Shown in pieces: positions 1 through 9,130 of a stretch of 64,000 nucleotides of DNA (its first letter is position 1; every line of letters begins with the position of its first letter). Both the position numbers and the translations under genes were made by a program. Source of the DNA: CAZOOA01 sp964581355 (GTDB lineage: Bacteria; Bacillota; Dethiobacteria; DTU022; UBA8154); contig CAZOOA010000003.1 of NCBI GenBank assembly GCA_964581355.1, forward strand, positions 1-64,000. The letters are read 5' to 3'. Under the pieces are notes generated by a model, which saw only the letters and a program-made list of their open reading frames with translations, searched no databases and was not told where the DNA came from.

Positions 1-146
1 AGCGCTTTTAGCCGCTTGACAAAGTCGCCGATACAGGGAAAGCGGACCTCCTCCAAACGGGGAGCGAAGTGTTGAAAACCAGCAATTCGGACGCAAGTAA
101 GGTTTTTCATCCCCTGTTGTGGCCTGGATAGACCGTGGCGGTTAGG
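1..146 (+). repeat. Family-1 structured element, copy A (right part)
   Basis: Right-hand part of a GC-rich dispersed element; its left part is outside the window. It shares blocks with the copies at 25108-25421 and (minus strand) 33808-34210: GCCGCTTGACAAAGTCGCCG as in copy C, GTGTTGAAAACCAG and AAGGTTTTTCATCCCCTG as in copy B, and the end block CCGTGGCGGTTAG. It is directly followed by ATGA at 147-150, as in copy B. No protein is encoded. The HEARO/omega-RNA interpretation is inference. Confidence 0.7.
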
Positions 147-206
147 ATGAAAAACCGTGTCTTGGCGCTATCGTCCGGGCGACTGGGTAACTCTGTGTAA
201 GGCGCT
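147..206 (+). repeat. Family-1 element, left-end fragment in tandem
   Basis: About 60 nt matching the left end of the family-1 element: ATGAAAAACCGTG, then a GGCGCT...CGTCCGGGCGACTGGGTAAC block, then AAGGCGCT. The same truncated left end follows the full copy B at 25422-25481. It looks like the remainder of a second element that inserted in tandem and was then deleted. Confidence 0.65.
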
Positions 207-243
207 ATGCGGTATCGGCGCCGGCACGTATTTGAATCCTGTG

Positions 244-272
244 TTGACTTTTATTCAGGCTGGTGTTAATAT
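244..272 (+). promoter_or_regulatory. Sigma-A promoter of the arginine operon
   Basis: A -35 TTGACT at 244-249 and a -10 TAATAT at 267-272 are separated by exactly 17 bp. Transcription would start about 280, just before Stem I of the T-box leader, which fits well. Confidence 0.75.
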
Positions 273-299
273 CTATTTTAAAGATACTGTGCCCGTGAA

Positions 300-580
300 G
301 GGGAGAGTAGGGTTGGCCAACAGAGTAAAAGCGAGCCGGGGGTGGTGCAAGCCCGGTCTTGAGGCTTTCCCGAAGCGCACCCTGGAGGCGATGGTTGAAG
401 CCCGAGTGGAGGCAGGATCCCTGCCTGCCGGGTGTGTAGGCCTTTCCGGTTGCCCCCGTTACCGGGCTTGCTGCTTTGCTTTTTTGGCAGCCCCTGAGGA
501 GGACCTCAACGGGGTCAAAAAAGGTGGTACCGCGAGAAAAGCCTCTCGTCCTTTTGGAAGAGAGGCTTTGTTTTTTTTAA
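300..580 (+). promoter_or_regulatory. T-box leader (tRNA-sensing), probably tRNA-Arg, upstream of argC
   Basis: Stem I begins at GAGAGTAGGG (about 303). The specifier region is GAAGCGCACC at 372-381: read as GAA-N-codon-ACC the specifier is CGC (Arg, 376-378); one base earlier it would be GCG (Ala). A Stem III-like hairpin lies at about 491-514. The T-box core AAGGTGGTACCGCG is at 521-534, with the UGGN bulge TGGT at 525-528. It is followed by the terminator stem 538-547/560-569 and a T run to 578. T-boxes read through when the cognate tRNA is uncharged. With argC next downstream, arginine starvation is the likely signal. Confidence 0.93.
538..578 (+). terminator. T-box intrinsic terminator
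   Basis: AAAGCCTCTC (538-547) pairs with GAGAGGCTTT (560-569), followed by eight or more T. It is mutually exclusive with the antiterminator formed by the T-box core. Confidence 0.92.
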
Positions 581-634
581 GACGAGTTCTCATGGCGTTT
601 TTTTCTGTCCTGAAGCAGGGATAATGCGGCATTT

Positions 635-780
635 GTAATCGTTCAGCGCTATTTGTAAGCGAAGCTGCGGGTGCTGTTCTGGCGCTTCCGGAGTGTTGCG
701 GAGGACCGGCAGGGAAAGCACCAGAACCGTACCCTGCTTCACGGAGTTTTTCGCAGTCACATCAGGATTGAGCAGTTACC
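635..780 (+). repeat. Family-2 hairpin element (MITE-like), copy 1
   Basis: A 146-bp element beginning GTAATCGTTCAGCGC and ending ATTGAGCAGTTACC, so its ends are inverted repeats close to GTAACTGCTCAGC. Inside is a long imperfect hairpin (arms with GTTCTGG and CCAGAAC) around a conserved core containing TTCCGGAG and CGGCAGGGAAAG. It lies between the T-box terminator and the argC ribosome site, so it is part of the arg mRNA leader. No ORF. Confidence 0.8.
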
Positions 781-838
781 CAGGTTTTATGCAATTGCAT
801 TGATCGGTGAAATGATTTTTTTTAAAGGAGCGGTAGAT

Positions 839-1876
839 ATGCGGGTGGCAATTGTTGGCGTTACAGGGTATACAGGAAGTGAGCTGTTACGTCTGCTGTT
901 TAATCATGAAGAAGTTGAAGTCACTTATATTACTTCACATTCCTTTTCCGGGAAACGTCTGGCGGATATTCATCCTCACTTTCAGGGCGTAAGCAACTTG
1001 ATCTGTCAAAAATTTGACGTGGCAGAGGCAGTGGCCAAGGCAGATCTTGTTTTCTGTGCCCTGCCGCATGGCGAATCGATGGAAGTTGTGGAAATGCTTT
1101 ATCATGCGGGGTCAAAGGTGGTGGATCTTAGTGCGGATTTCCGGTTGAAGGATAGCGCAGATTACCAAAAGTGGTACCAGCGGGAGCACAAAGCGTCCTG
1201 GTTACTTGAACAGGCTGTTTACGGCCTGCCGGAATTCCACCGTTCGCAAATTCGGGAAGCCCAGCTGGTGGCCAATCCCGGCTGTTATCCCACGTCTGTG
1301 CTGCTGGCCCTGGCACCATTGGCCCGGGAGGATTTAGTGAACTGGAACACACTGGTAGTCGACGCCAAATCGGGAACTTCCGGCGCCGGGCGAAATCCTT
1401 CCCCTATACTGCATTACCCCGAGTGCACGGAAAATTTCCGGGCCTACAGGGTGGCAACCCATCAACATTCAGGGGAAATGGAACAGGAATTGAGGATGCT
1501 TTCGGGCCGGGATTCGACCTTTACTTTTGTCCCCCACCTGGTACCCATGATCCGGGGGATACTGAGCACCCTTTACCTGGAAATTACAACGCAGGTCCCG
1601 GAAGAGGAAATAAGGGAATTATATCGTAAATATTATGATCATGAACATTTTGTCCGTGTATTGCCGCCAGGCTGCTTCCCGGAAACGAGAAATGTGTATG
1701 GGAGCAACTTTTGCGATCTATCCTTGCTATGGGACGGTCGAACCGGTCGCCTTGTTGTCCTGTCCGCCCTGGATAACCTGGTCAAGGGCGCTGCCGGTCA
1801 GGCAGTGCAGAATATGAATCTCATGCTTGGTTTTGCCGAATATAAAGGGTTGCGGCAGATTCCACTGCGGCCATAA
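839..1876 (+). CDS. argC: N-acetyl-gamma-glutamyl-phosphate reductase ArgC
   Basis: Third step of arginine synthesis: NADPH-dependent reduction of N-acetylglutamyl phosphate to the semialdehyde, in the cytoplasm. The start chosen is ATG 839, nine bases after AAAGGAG, giving 345 aa, the usual family length; an in-frame extension back to 671 runs through the family-2 repeat and has no support. The Rossmann motif GVTGYTGSELLRLL is at the N-terminus. The catalytic Cys is in NPGCYPT (about residue 149). First gene of argCJBDFGH, under the T-box leader. Confidence 0.97.
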   Translation: MRVAIVGVTGYTGSELLRLLFNHEEVEVTYITSHSFSGKRLADIHPHFQGVSNLICQKFDVAEAVAKADLVFCALPHGESMEVVEMLYHAGSKVVDLSADFRLKDSADYQKWYQREHKASWLLEQAVYGLPEFHRSQIREAQLVANPGCYPTSVLLALAPLAREDLVNWNTLVVDAKSGTSGAGRNPSPILHYPECTENFRAYRVATHQHSGEMEQELRMLSGRDSTFTFVPHLVPMIRGILSTLYLEITTQVPEEEIRELYRKYYDHEHFVRVLPPGCFPETRNVYGSNFCDLSLLWDGRTGRLVVLSALDNLVKGAAGQAVQNMNLMLGFAEYKGLRQIPLRP

Positions 1877-1898
1877 ACTTGGAAAGGGGAGTTAAACC

Positions 1899-3101
1899 AT
1901 GGCGATGGAAAAAACTGCTGGAGGTGTCACTTCAGTTAAAGGGGTGGATGCTGCCGGTGTTCACTGCGGGATCAAAAAGAATGGAGAAAAAGATCTGGCC
2001 TTGCTCTACTGTCCTGAACCGGCCCGGGCTGCAGGTGTTTTCACCCGGAACCTTTTTAAAGCACCTCCATTATTGGTAACGGAACAACATGTAAAGATGC
2101 CGACTCGAGCCGTTATAATCAACAGTGGTAATGCCAACGCCTGTACCGGTGAACAGGGTTTCAAAGATGCCATGGCAACTGCAGAACTGGTAGCTGAGAA
2201 ATTGGGGATTGCGCCGGCGGAAGTATTGGTTTCATCAACCGGGGTTATCGGGGTGTATTTGCCCATGGACCGGATGGCCCAGGGGGTGGATAAAGCGGTT
2301 GATTCCCTCTCTAATACTGGAGGCAACGATGCAGCCTGTGCCATTATGACCACTGATACGGTACCAAAGGAATCCGCCTATACAGTTGATTCAGGAGGAC
2401 ACTCTTTTACCGTTGGAGGAATGGCTAAAGGTTCAGGGATGATCTGCCCGGACATGGCTACTATGCTTGCATTCATTTATACAGACCTGGATATTTCCAG
2501 GGAAGGACTGCAAAAAGCATTAAACCGGGTTGTGGAGCAGTCCTTTAATCTAGTGACCGTCGATGGGGATACTTCGACCAATGATATGGTGCTGCTCCTG
2601 TCTACTGGAGCATCGGGGATCAAAGTGGAAGAAGAAGCACCTCTATGGGCAGATTTTGAAAATGCACTCTTCCAGGTCTGCCAGGACCTGGCGTACCGTA
2701 TTGTATCTGACGGAGAAGGCGTGACCAAGGTAATCCGTCTGAGCGTAAAAGGTGCTTCAGACTACCAGGTTGCCAGGACGTTGGCCAGGGCGGTTTTAAA
2801 TTCCTGCCTGGTTAAAACTGCTTTCTTCGGGGAAGATGCCAACTGGGGGCGCATTATTACAGCCATGGGATATTCCGGGGCAGAATTTAATCCTTCAAAG
2901 GTCGATATCTTCCTGGGTGATGTGCAGGTTACGGACCAGGGTGCGGGTGTTGTTTTTGATGAAGATAAAGCCAAAAAAGTGCTGCAGCAAAGAGAGGTTC
3001 CCGTATTAATCGACTTGCATTCTGGCAGCCAGGAGATTACAGCATTTGGCTGTGATCTAAGTTATGAGTATGTAACCATAAACAGCGATTACAGGAGTTA
3101 A
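1899..3101 (+). CDS. argJ: Bifunctional glutamate N-acetyltransferase / N-acetylglutamate synthase ArgJ
   Basis: Transfers acetyl from N-acetylornithine to glutamate, which makes the pathway cyclic; many family members also use acetyl-CoA. The protein is 400 aa. The self-cleavage site that generates the alpha and beta chains is visible as KGSGMICPDMATML, with the nucleophilic Thr at about residue 188; the common form is APNMAT, so CPDMAT is a mild variant. A GGGG-type ribosome site precedes ATG 1899, 22 bp after argC. Whether it is bifunctional cannot be decided from sequence, but no argA or argE is seen in the window. Confidence 0.96.
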   Translation: MAMEKTAGGVTSVKGVDAAGVHCGIKKNGEKDLALLYCPEPARAAGVFTRNLFKAPPLLVTEQHVKMPTRAVIINSGNANACTGEQGFKDAMATAELVAEKLGIAPAEVLVSSTGVIGVYLPMDRMAQGVDKAVDSLSNTGGNDAACAIMTTDTVPKESAYTVDSGGHSFTVGGMAKGSGMICPDMATMLAFIYTDLDISREGLQKALNRVVEQSFNLVTVDGDTSTNDMVLLLSTGASGIKVEEEAPLWADFENALFQVCQDLAYRIVSDGEGVTKVIRLSVKGASDYQVARTLARAVLNSCLVKTAFFGEDANWGRIITAMGYSGAEFNPSKVDIFLGDVQVTDQGAGVVFDEDKAKKVLQQREVPVLIDLHSGSQEITAFGCDLSYEYVTINSDYRS

Positions 3102-3111
3102 GAGGGAAGGG

Positions 3112-4020
3112 ATGAATAAAATGGATAAAAAGAAGATGGAAACGCTAATTGAGAAAGCCCACGTTTTAATCGAGGCACTTCCTTACATCCGGACTTTTTC
3201 CGGAAAAACCTTTGTAATCAAGTACGGTGGGCAGGCTATGGTCAGTGATGAACTTAAGCATGCTGTAGCCCAGGACATTATCTTGCTGAAATACATTGGG
3301 ATTAATCCCATTGTGGTCCACGGCGGCGGAAAAGAGATCAATTCCCTATTGGAAAGGCTGGGCATCGATACACGCTTTGTAGGCGGATTACGTGTCACCG
3401 ACCAGGAAACCATGGAATTGGTGGAGATGGTCCTTGTGGGCAAGATCAATAAAGAAGTCGTTAATCTGTTAAACCGTCACGGCGGCAAAGCCGTGGGTTT
3501 AAGCGGAAAGGACAGCGATCTCCTGGTAGCCCGGAAAAGACCCCCGGCCCAGGCTATGATTGATGGGACAGAACACTTTGTAGACCTGGGATTTGTGGGC
3601 GATGTGACAGATATTAATGCCTCTGTGATAGATACTTTGAGTAAAAACAACTATATCCCGGTGATTGCGCCGGTTGCCGTAAGCCCTGAAGGTTATGGCC
3701 TGAATATCAATGCAGACCACGTAGCCGGGGAATTGGCTTCGGCATTGAAGGCAGAAAAGCTGATTTTGCTTACAGATGTCGAAGGCATTTTACGGGTTCC
3801 GGAACAACCGGAAAGCCTGGTCTCTTCCGTTACGCGCCAGCAGGCCCGGGATATGATTATTTCCGGCGAAATATCATCAGGGATGATCCCCAAGGTTGAA
3901 GCCTGTATCAGAGCCTTAAACAGTGGGGTATCCAGAACGCATATTATCGACGGCCGCTTGAGCCATTCCATGTTGTTGGAGATCTTTACCGATACAGGAA
4001 TTGGGACGATGGTGGAGTAG
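3112..4020 (+). CDS. argB: Acetylglutamate kinase ArgB
   Basis: Phosphorylates N-acetylglutamate with ATP, the usual feedback-controlled step of the cyclic arginine pathway. The protein is 302 aa. The amino acid kinase fold is shown by FVIKYGGQAM near residue 40, the glycine-rich VVHGGGKEI, and the C-terminal EISSGMIPKVEAC. The N-terminal helical extension (residues 1-30) is the kind found in arginine-inhibited hexameric enzymes, so feedback inhibition by arginine is likely (inference). The start is ATG 3112; ATG 3121 is also possible. It lies 10 bp after argJ. Confidence 0.96.
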   Translation: MNKMDKKKMETLIEKAHVLIEALPYIRTFSGKTFVIKYGGQAMVSDELKHAVAQDIILLKYIGINPIVVHGGGKEINSLLERLGIDTRFVGGLRVTDQETMELVEMVLVGKINKEVVNLLNRHGGKAVGLSGKDSDLLVARKRPPAQAMIDGTEHFVDLGFVGDVTDINASVIDTLSKNNYIPVIAPVAVSPEGYGLNINADHVAGELASALKAEKLILLTDVEGILRVPEQPESLVSSVTRQQARDMIISGEISSGMIPKVEACIRALNSGVSRTHIIDGRLSHSMLLEIFTDTGIGTMVE

Positions 4021-4096
4021 CTGGAGGAATAATTTGGGCAATTATTGTTGAGGCTCTATTGTTATTTGAGTAGACTTTGTTTAGGAGGTGCTGGCT

Positions 4097-5287
4097 TTGA
4101 TCCAGGAACAGGAAAAAAAGTATATCATCAATACATACAACCGGCAGCCCGGCGTAAACCCTTACCTGGTTGAGGGTAGAGGCACTAAGGTATGGGATGA
4201 TAAGGGGAAAGAATACCTTGATTTTGTTGGGGGATTGGCTGTGAATGGTTTAGGGCATTGCTTTCAGCCTGTGGTGGATGCCGCTTCAGAACAGTTGAAC
4301 AGGCTGATTCATACATCCAACCTCTACTATACCAAACCGCAGGTAGAACTGGCCCGGCTCCTGGTGGAAAACTCTGCCGGGGAAAAAGTATTTTTCTGCA
4401 ATAGTGGCGCCGAAGCCAATGAAGCAGCCATTAAACTGGCCCGAAAATATTCCAAGCAGCAGTACGGGCCCGAAAAGCACGAAATAATTGTAGCCAACCA
4501 CTCTTTTCACGGCAGAACCTTAGCGACCATTACAGCTACAGGTCAACCAAAATTTCACCAGGGATTTGAACCCTTGGTGCCTGGATTCAGGTATGCTAAT
4601 TTCAATGATGCCGGCTCATTTAGGAGTCAGGTCAACCGCTATACCTGCGCTATCATGCTGGAACCCATCCAGGGGGAAGGCGGTGTGCATGTGGCGACAG
4701 AAGGTTTTATGCGCGAAATCCAGCGGATTTGTGTGGAAAACGGCCTGCTGCTGATTTTTGATGAGGTCCAGTGTGGTATGGGACGGACGGGTAAGCTGTT
4801 TGCCTATGAACAATATGGGGTGGAACCAGACATTTTTACCCTGGCCAAATCCTTGGGTGGGGGGCTTCCCATTGGTGCCATGATCTGCTCAGAGCAGGTT
4901 GCTTCCGGCTTTTCGCCCGGGGACCATGCCTCCACCTTTGGCGGTAATCCTGTGATTTGTGCTGCAGCAACCGCTGTAGTGGATGAGTTATTAAAAGAAG
5001 GGTTTTTAGATTCAGTTGTCCAAAAAGGCCGTTTTTTGGAGAAAAAACTGCTGCAATTAAAGCAAGAGTTTCCGGACCATGTGCAGGAAATCAGGGGAAA
5101 AGGGCTTATTGTGGCCTTGGTCTTAAACGGCCAGGGCAAAGAAGTGCAGAAAAAAGCAATGGAATATGGCTTGCTGGTGAACTGTATTGGGGATACTGTG
5201 CTGCGGTTTCTGCCGCCGTTGAATGTTTTGGAGGAAGAGGTAGAACAGGTTGCAGACATCTTAGGCCGGGCCTTAAAGGAGCTATAG
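4097..5287 (+). CDS. argD: Acetylornithine aminotransferase ArgD
   Basis: PLP-dependent class III aminotransferase that converts N-acetylglutamate semialdehyde and glutamate to N-acetylornithine. The start is TTG 4097, eight bases after AGGAGG (4083-4088); the upstream GTG 4088 overlaps that ribosome site and is rejected. This gives 396 aa. Motifs seen: the phosphate-binding FCNSGAEANEAA, FDEVQCGMGRTG, and the PLP lysine in TLAKSLGGG (about residue 251). Family members can also act on succinyl-ornithine or GABA, but the operon fixes the role. Confidence 0.95.
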   Translation: MIQEQEKKYIINTYNRQPGVNPYLVEGRGTKVWDDKGKEYLDFVGGLAVNGLGHCFQPVVDAASEQLNRLIHTSNLYYTKPQVELARLLVENSAGEKVFFCNSGAEANEAAIKLARKYSKQQYGPEKHEIIVANHSFHGRTLATITATGQPKFHQGFEPLVPGFRYANFNDAGSFRSQVNRYTCAIMLEPIQGEGGVHVATEGFMREIQRICVENGLLLIFDEVQCGMGRTGKLFAYEQYGVEPDIFTLAKSLGGGLPIGAMICSEQVASGFSPGDHASTFGGNPVICAAATAVVDELLKEGFLDSVVQKGRFLEKKLLQLKQEFPDHVQEIRGKGLIVALVLNGQGKEVQKKAMEYGLLVNCIGDTVLRFLPPLNVLEEEVEQVADILGRALKEL

Positions 5288-5413
5288 GTGTTTGTTGTCC
5301 TCATGGATGCAACGAGGACTCTGGCAATGAGTTGAACATGGGCTTTTGCGAAATTTGCTGTCTTTTGAAGTAGGGCGCTTTAAAGTCCATCCTAACCAGG
5401 GAGGTTAAATTTT

Positions 5414-6343
5414 ATGGAAACATTGCGGGGTAAACATTTTTTGACCTTACAGGACTTTTCCGCGGACGAAATAGCTGTGATGCTAAAGCTGGCCGTGGAG
5501 CTGAAAAGCAGGCAAAAGCGTAAAGAACCTCACCAGCTATTAAAGGGAAAAACATTGGGGATGATCTTTCAAAAGCCTTCCACCAGGACGCGGGTTTCTT
5601 TTGAGGTGGGGATGTGGCAGCTGGGAGGATATGCACTGTTTCTCGGAAGCCAGGAATTGCAGATGGGGCGGGGAGAACCGGTAAGCGATACTGCTGCAGT
5701 CCTTTCCCGTTATGTAGAAGGGATCATGATCCGTACCTTTGAGCACAGCCAGGTGGAAGAACTGGCCAGGCACTCCACTGTTCCTGTGATCAATGCTTTG
5801 ACCGACTACCTGCATCCCTGCCAGGTCCTGGCCGACCTGATGACAATCCAGGAATATTTTCAGGGTTTGCAGGGGATCAGTGTGGGGTACCTGGGAGACG
5901 GAAATAATGTAGCACATTCTTTGCTGTTGGGGTGCTCTAAAATGGGTATGGATATCCGCATTGCTTCGCCAGCTGGTTACCTGCCCCGCGAAGAAGTGGT
6001 TTATAGAGCCAGGGAAAATGCAAGCAGTACCGGGGGACAGGTATTGGTTACAGAAGATCCTGTTAAAGCTGTAGAGAAGGCTCAGGTAGTCTATACCGAT
6101 GTTTGGGCCAGCATGGGACAGGACCAGGAAAAAGACCAGCGCAAGAAAGTTTTTGGTCCTTATCAGGTTAACCGTCAGCTGGTAGAGCAGGCAGACCCCA
6201 AAGCTTTGGTAATGCACTGTCTTCCAGCATACCGGGATGAAGAAATTACGGCTGACGTGTTGGAAAGTAACCGTTCGGTTGTGCTGGATCAGGCAGAAAA
6301 CCGGCTTCACGCTCAAAAAGCTCTCATGACGCTGATTATGTAA
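5414..6343 (+). CDS. argF: Ornithine carbamoyltransferase ArgF
   Basis: Forms citrulline from ornithine and carbamoyl phosphate. The protein is 309 aa, the usual length. The carbamoyl-phosphate loop STRTRVSFEVG is near residue 55, and MHCLPAYRDEEI carries the conserved ornithine-site HCLPA. A GGGAGG ribosome site precedes ATG 5414. A 126-bp gap separates it from argD; no terminator is visible there, so one transcript is likely. Confidence 0.96.
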   Translation: METLRGKHFLTLQDFSADEIAVMLKLAVELKSRQKRKEPHQLLKGKTLGMIFQKPSTRTRVSFEVGMWQLGGYALFLGSQELQMGRGEPVSDTAAVLSRYVEGIMIRTFEHSQVEELARHSTVPVINALTDYLHPCQVLADLMTIQEYFQGLQGISVGYLGDGNNVAHSLLLGCSKMGMDIRIASPAGYLPREEVVYRARENASSTGGQVLVTEDPVKAVEKAQVVYTDVWASMGQDQEKDQRKKVFGPYQVNRQLVEQADPKALVMHCLPAYRDEEITADVLESNRSVVLDQAENRLHAQKALMTLIM

Positions 6344-6435
6344 TGATTCATTTTAATCCAACGACAGAGCCTGCCTGTGTAGGCCTGGAGTGGAGTTAGA
6401 CGGGGAAGTTAAAATCAAATATACGAGGTGATCCC

Positions 6436-7656
6436 ATGCCGAAAAAAATTGTGCTGGCCTACTCGGGAGGGTTGGATACATCTGTAATATTGAAATGGCT
6501 GAAAGAAGAATATGGATATGAAGTAATCGCTTTTACAGCAGACCTGGGACATGGTTCCGGCGAAATGGACGGGTTAAAGGAAAAAGCCATCAATACCGGG
6601 GCGTCCAAGGCTGTAATTGAAGATTTGCGACAGGAGTTTGTAGAACAATTTGTCTTTCCCATGCTTAAATCAGGGGCGGTTTACGAAGGAAAATATTTGC
6701 TTGGCACATCCATAGCCCGCCCTTTGATTTCCCGGGCCATGGTGCAGTTGGCCTTAAGGGAAGGGGCTGAAGCTGTTGCCCACGGGGCTACGGGGAAAGG
6801 CAATGACCAGGTCCGTTTCGAATTGGCAATAAAAGCCCTGGCTCCTCAATTGAAAGTTATCGCCCCCTGGAGAATTTGGGACATCCGGTCCCGCAAAGAT
6901 GCGCTGGATTATGCTGCACGCCACAACATTGCTGTGTCGGTCACTGCTGAAAAGCCGTACAGCATTGATCGCAACCTCTGGCATATCAGCTTCGAAGGGG
7001 GCATCCTGGAAGATCCGGCCCAGGAGCCACCTGAAGAGATGTATTTGATGACCCGCTCCCCGGATGAAGCACCGGATGAGCCTGAAATCGTACAAATTTC
7101 CTTTTCCAAAGGAGTGCCTGTTGCTCTTAATGGAGAAACGATGGGTGGCGTCCAATTACTGGAACAGCTAAATCAGTTGGCAGGCAAACATGCTATCGGG
7201 CGGGTTGATCTGGTAGAAAACCGCCTGGTGGGCATGAAGTCCAGGGGCATTTACGAGACCCCGGGTGGCACCCTGCTTTACTTCGCCCACCGGGAACTGG
7301 AGCACCTGACCATGGACCGGGAAATGCAGCACTACAAAGAACATGTGGCGCTAAAGTATGCCGAAATCATCTACAACGGAACCTGGTATTCTCCCCTGCG
7401 CAAAGCCCTGGACGCTTTTATCGACCAAACCCAGGAATTCGTCACCGGGGCGATAGAATTGAAGCTTTATAAAGGTAATATCAGCGTTCTTTCACGGCGT
7501 TCGCCTCAATCCCTATACCACGCGGACTTGGCCACTTTTGAAGCCGATGACCTGTACAATCAAAAAGACGCCGGAGGGTTTATCAACCTGTTCGGTTTAC
7601 CGCTGCAGGTCGAGGGAATGCTGCGGAAAACCTGGAAAGACGAGGTGAACAAATAA
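6436..7656 (+). CDS. argG: Argininosuccinate synthase ArgG
   Basis: Condenses citrulline and aspartate with ATP to argininosuccinate. The protein is 406 aa. The N-terminal ATP pyrophosphatase P-loop LAYSGGLDTSV is at residues 8-18; AHGATGKGNDQVRFE and the substrate region YSIDRNLWHIS follow. A GAGGTGATC ribosome site lies just before ATG 6436. argH begins two bases after its stop codon, so the two are translationally coupled. Confidence 0.97.
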   Translation: MPKKIVLAYSGGLDTSVILKWLKEEYGYEVIAFTADLGHGSGEMDGLKEKAINTGASKAVIEDLRQEFVEQFVFPMLKSGAVYEGKYLLGTSIARPLISRAMVQLALREGAEAVAHGATGKGNDQVRFELAIKALAPQLKVIAPWRIWDIRSRKDALDYAARHNIAVSVTAEKPYSIDRNLWHISFEGGILEDPAQEPPEEMYLMTRSPDEAPDEPEIVQISFSKGVPVALNGETMGGVQLLEQLNQLAGKHAIGRVDLVENRLVGMKSRGIYETPGGTLLYFAHRELEHLTMDREMQHYKEHVALKYAEIIYNGTWYSPLRKALDAFIDQTQEFVTGAIELKLYKGNISVLSRRSPQSLYHADLATFEADDLYNQKDAGGFINLFGLPLQVEGMLRKTWKDEVNK

Positions 7657-7657
7657 A

Positions 7658-9130
7658 GTGAAATCCGGGAATGAGCACCAGGAAAACGGGCAAAACCATA
7701 GAAAGAGTCTTTCAAATGATCTGCAAGATGGTTCCGGCTCAGAGAAACTGTGGGGCGGTCGCTTCGCCCGGGAACTGGATAAAAAAGTGGAAACCTTTTC
7801 TGCTTCCCTGTCCTTTGACCGCAGGCTGGCCCGGGAAGATATCCTGGGTAGCATTGCTCACTGCCGGATGCTGGTCCATACCGGGATTATTTCTGCTGAA
7901 GATGGGGTGTTAATCGAGCAGGGTTTAAATGAAATTGAACAAGAACTGGAACAGGGAACTTTTCCCTTTGATCCCGCATACGAAGATATTCACATGAATA
8001 TCGAAAAGAGGCTTACTGAAAAGATTGGCCCTACCGGCGGAAGGCTGCATACGGCTCGCAGCCGCAATGATCAGGTAGCCCTGGACATGCACCTGATCGT
8101 TAGGAAAGAAACTCACCAGGTAGACGGTCTTTTACGCAACTTCCAGGAAGCGATTATAACCTTGGCTGAAAATGCCCAGGATGTGATTATCCCCGGCTAC
8201 ACCCACCTGCAAAGAGCGCAGCCGGTGCTGCTGTCTCATCATCTTTTGGCCTATTTTTGGATGCTGCAAAGGGACCGGGAGCGCCTGGGCGACTTGTACA
8301 GCAGGGCGGATTTGATGCCGCTTGGTTCAGGAGCCCTTAGCGGGACAGGTTTCCCCATCGACCGTGAATTTACGGCACGGGAACTGGAATTCGAGCGCCT
8401 GTACGAAAACAGCATGGATGCTGTAAGCGACAGAGACTTTGTTATTGAATTTCTTTCCTGCGCTGCGATGTTGATGATGCATTTAAGCCGTCTTAGCGAA
8501 GAATTGATCTTGTGGTCTTCCCAGGAGTTTTCCTTTATTGAGTTGGCCGATGAGTTTGCTACAGGCAGCAGCATGATGCCCCAGAAAAAAAATCCCGATA
8601 TCCCGGAACTGGTTCGGGCCAAAACGGGCAGGGTGTATGGAAACTTGATGGCCCTTCTCACCGTTTTTAAAGGGCTGCCATTAACATATAATAAAGATAT
8701 GCAGGAAGACAAGGAGCCTTTTTTTGATACCATTGACACCATTAAAAGTGTGCTGGAAATATTTCCTCCCATGCTGCTTTCCATGGAGATCAAACGCGAC
8801 CGGATTAACAGGGCTTTGAATGACGATTTTTCCACAGCTACAGAATTGGCCGACTATTTAGCCCAGCAAGGGGTCCCCTTTAGGGAATCGCACCGGGTAG
8901 TGGGAGAGATCGTCCGCTTCTGCCTGGATAAAGGTAAAAAACTACCGGATCTTACCAGCAAAGAGTTGCAAGGCTTTCATCCTATGCTTCAATCTTCTGA
9001 AGCCCGTGCCGTCCTGGACCACAGGACAGCAGTAACAGCCAGGCGCTGCAGGGGGGGAACCTCTCCAGAGGCACTCCGGGAACAGCTGCAGCGGGCTAAA
9101 GAGTTCCTGGGAAAAAGTGTTTTTGGTTGA
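7658..9130 (+). CDS. argH: Argininosuccinate lyase ArgH
   Basis: Splits argininosuccinate into arginine and fumarate, the last step of the pathway. The fumarase/aspartase superfamily signature GSSMMPQKKNPD is present, as are SRNDQVALDMHL and the TGGRLHTARS region. At 490 aa it is about 30 residues longer than usual. The extra part is a polar N-terminal leader before the conserved KLWGGRF; no good internal start is in frame, so the GTG at 7658 is kept. Start is less certain than identity. Confidence 0.95.
   Translation: MKSGNEHQENGQNHRKSLSNDLQDGSGSEKLWGGRFARELDKKVETFSASLSFDRRLAREDILGSIAHCRMLVHTGIISAEDGVLIEQGLNEIEQELEQGTFPFDPAYEDIHMNIEKRLTEKIGPTGGRLHTARSRNDQVALDMHLIVRKETHQVDGLLRNFQEAIITLAENAQDVIIPGYTHLQRAQPVLLSHHLLAYFWMLQRDRERLGDLYSRADLMPLGSGALSGTGFPIDREFTARELEFERLYENSMDAVSDRDFVIEFLSCAAMLMMHLSRLSEELILWSSQEFSFIELADEFATGSSMMPQKKNPDIPELVRAKTGRVYGNLMALLTVFKGLPLTYNKDMQEDKEPFFDTIDTIKSVLEIFPPMLLSMEIKRDRINRALNDDFSTATELADYLAQQGVPFRESHRVVGEIVRFCLDKGKKLPDLTSKELQGFHPMLQSSEARAVLDHRTAVTARRCRGGTSPEALREQLQRAKEFLGKSVFG

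Noticed and set aside
157..624. 155-codon open frame over the arg leader
   Set aside because: It runs through the promoter and the full T-box and has no ribosome site or family resemblance.
5540..6316. 258-codon minus-strand open frame
   Set aside because: Shadow of argF; no ribosome site or recognisable motif.
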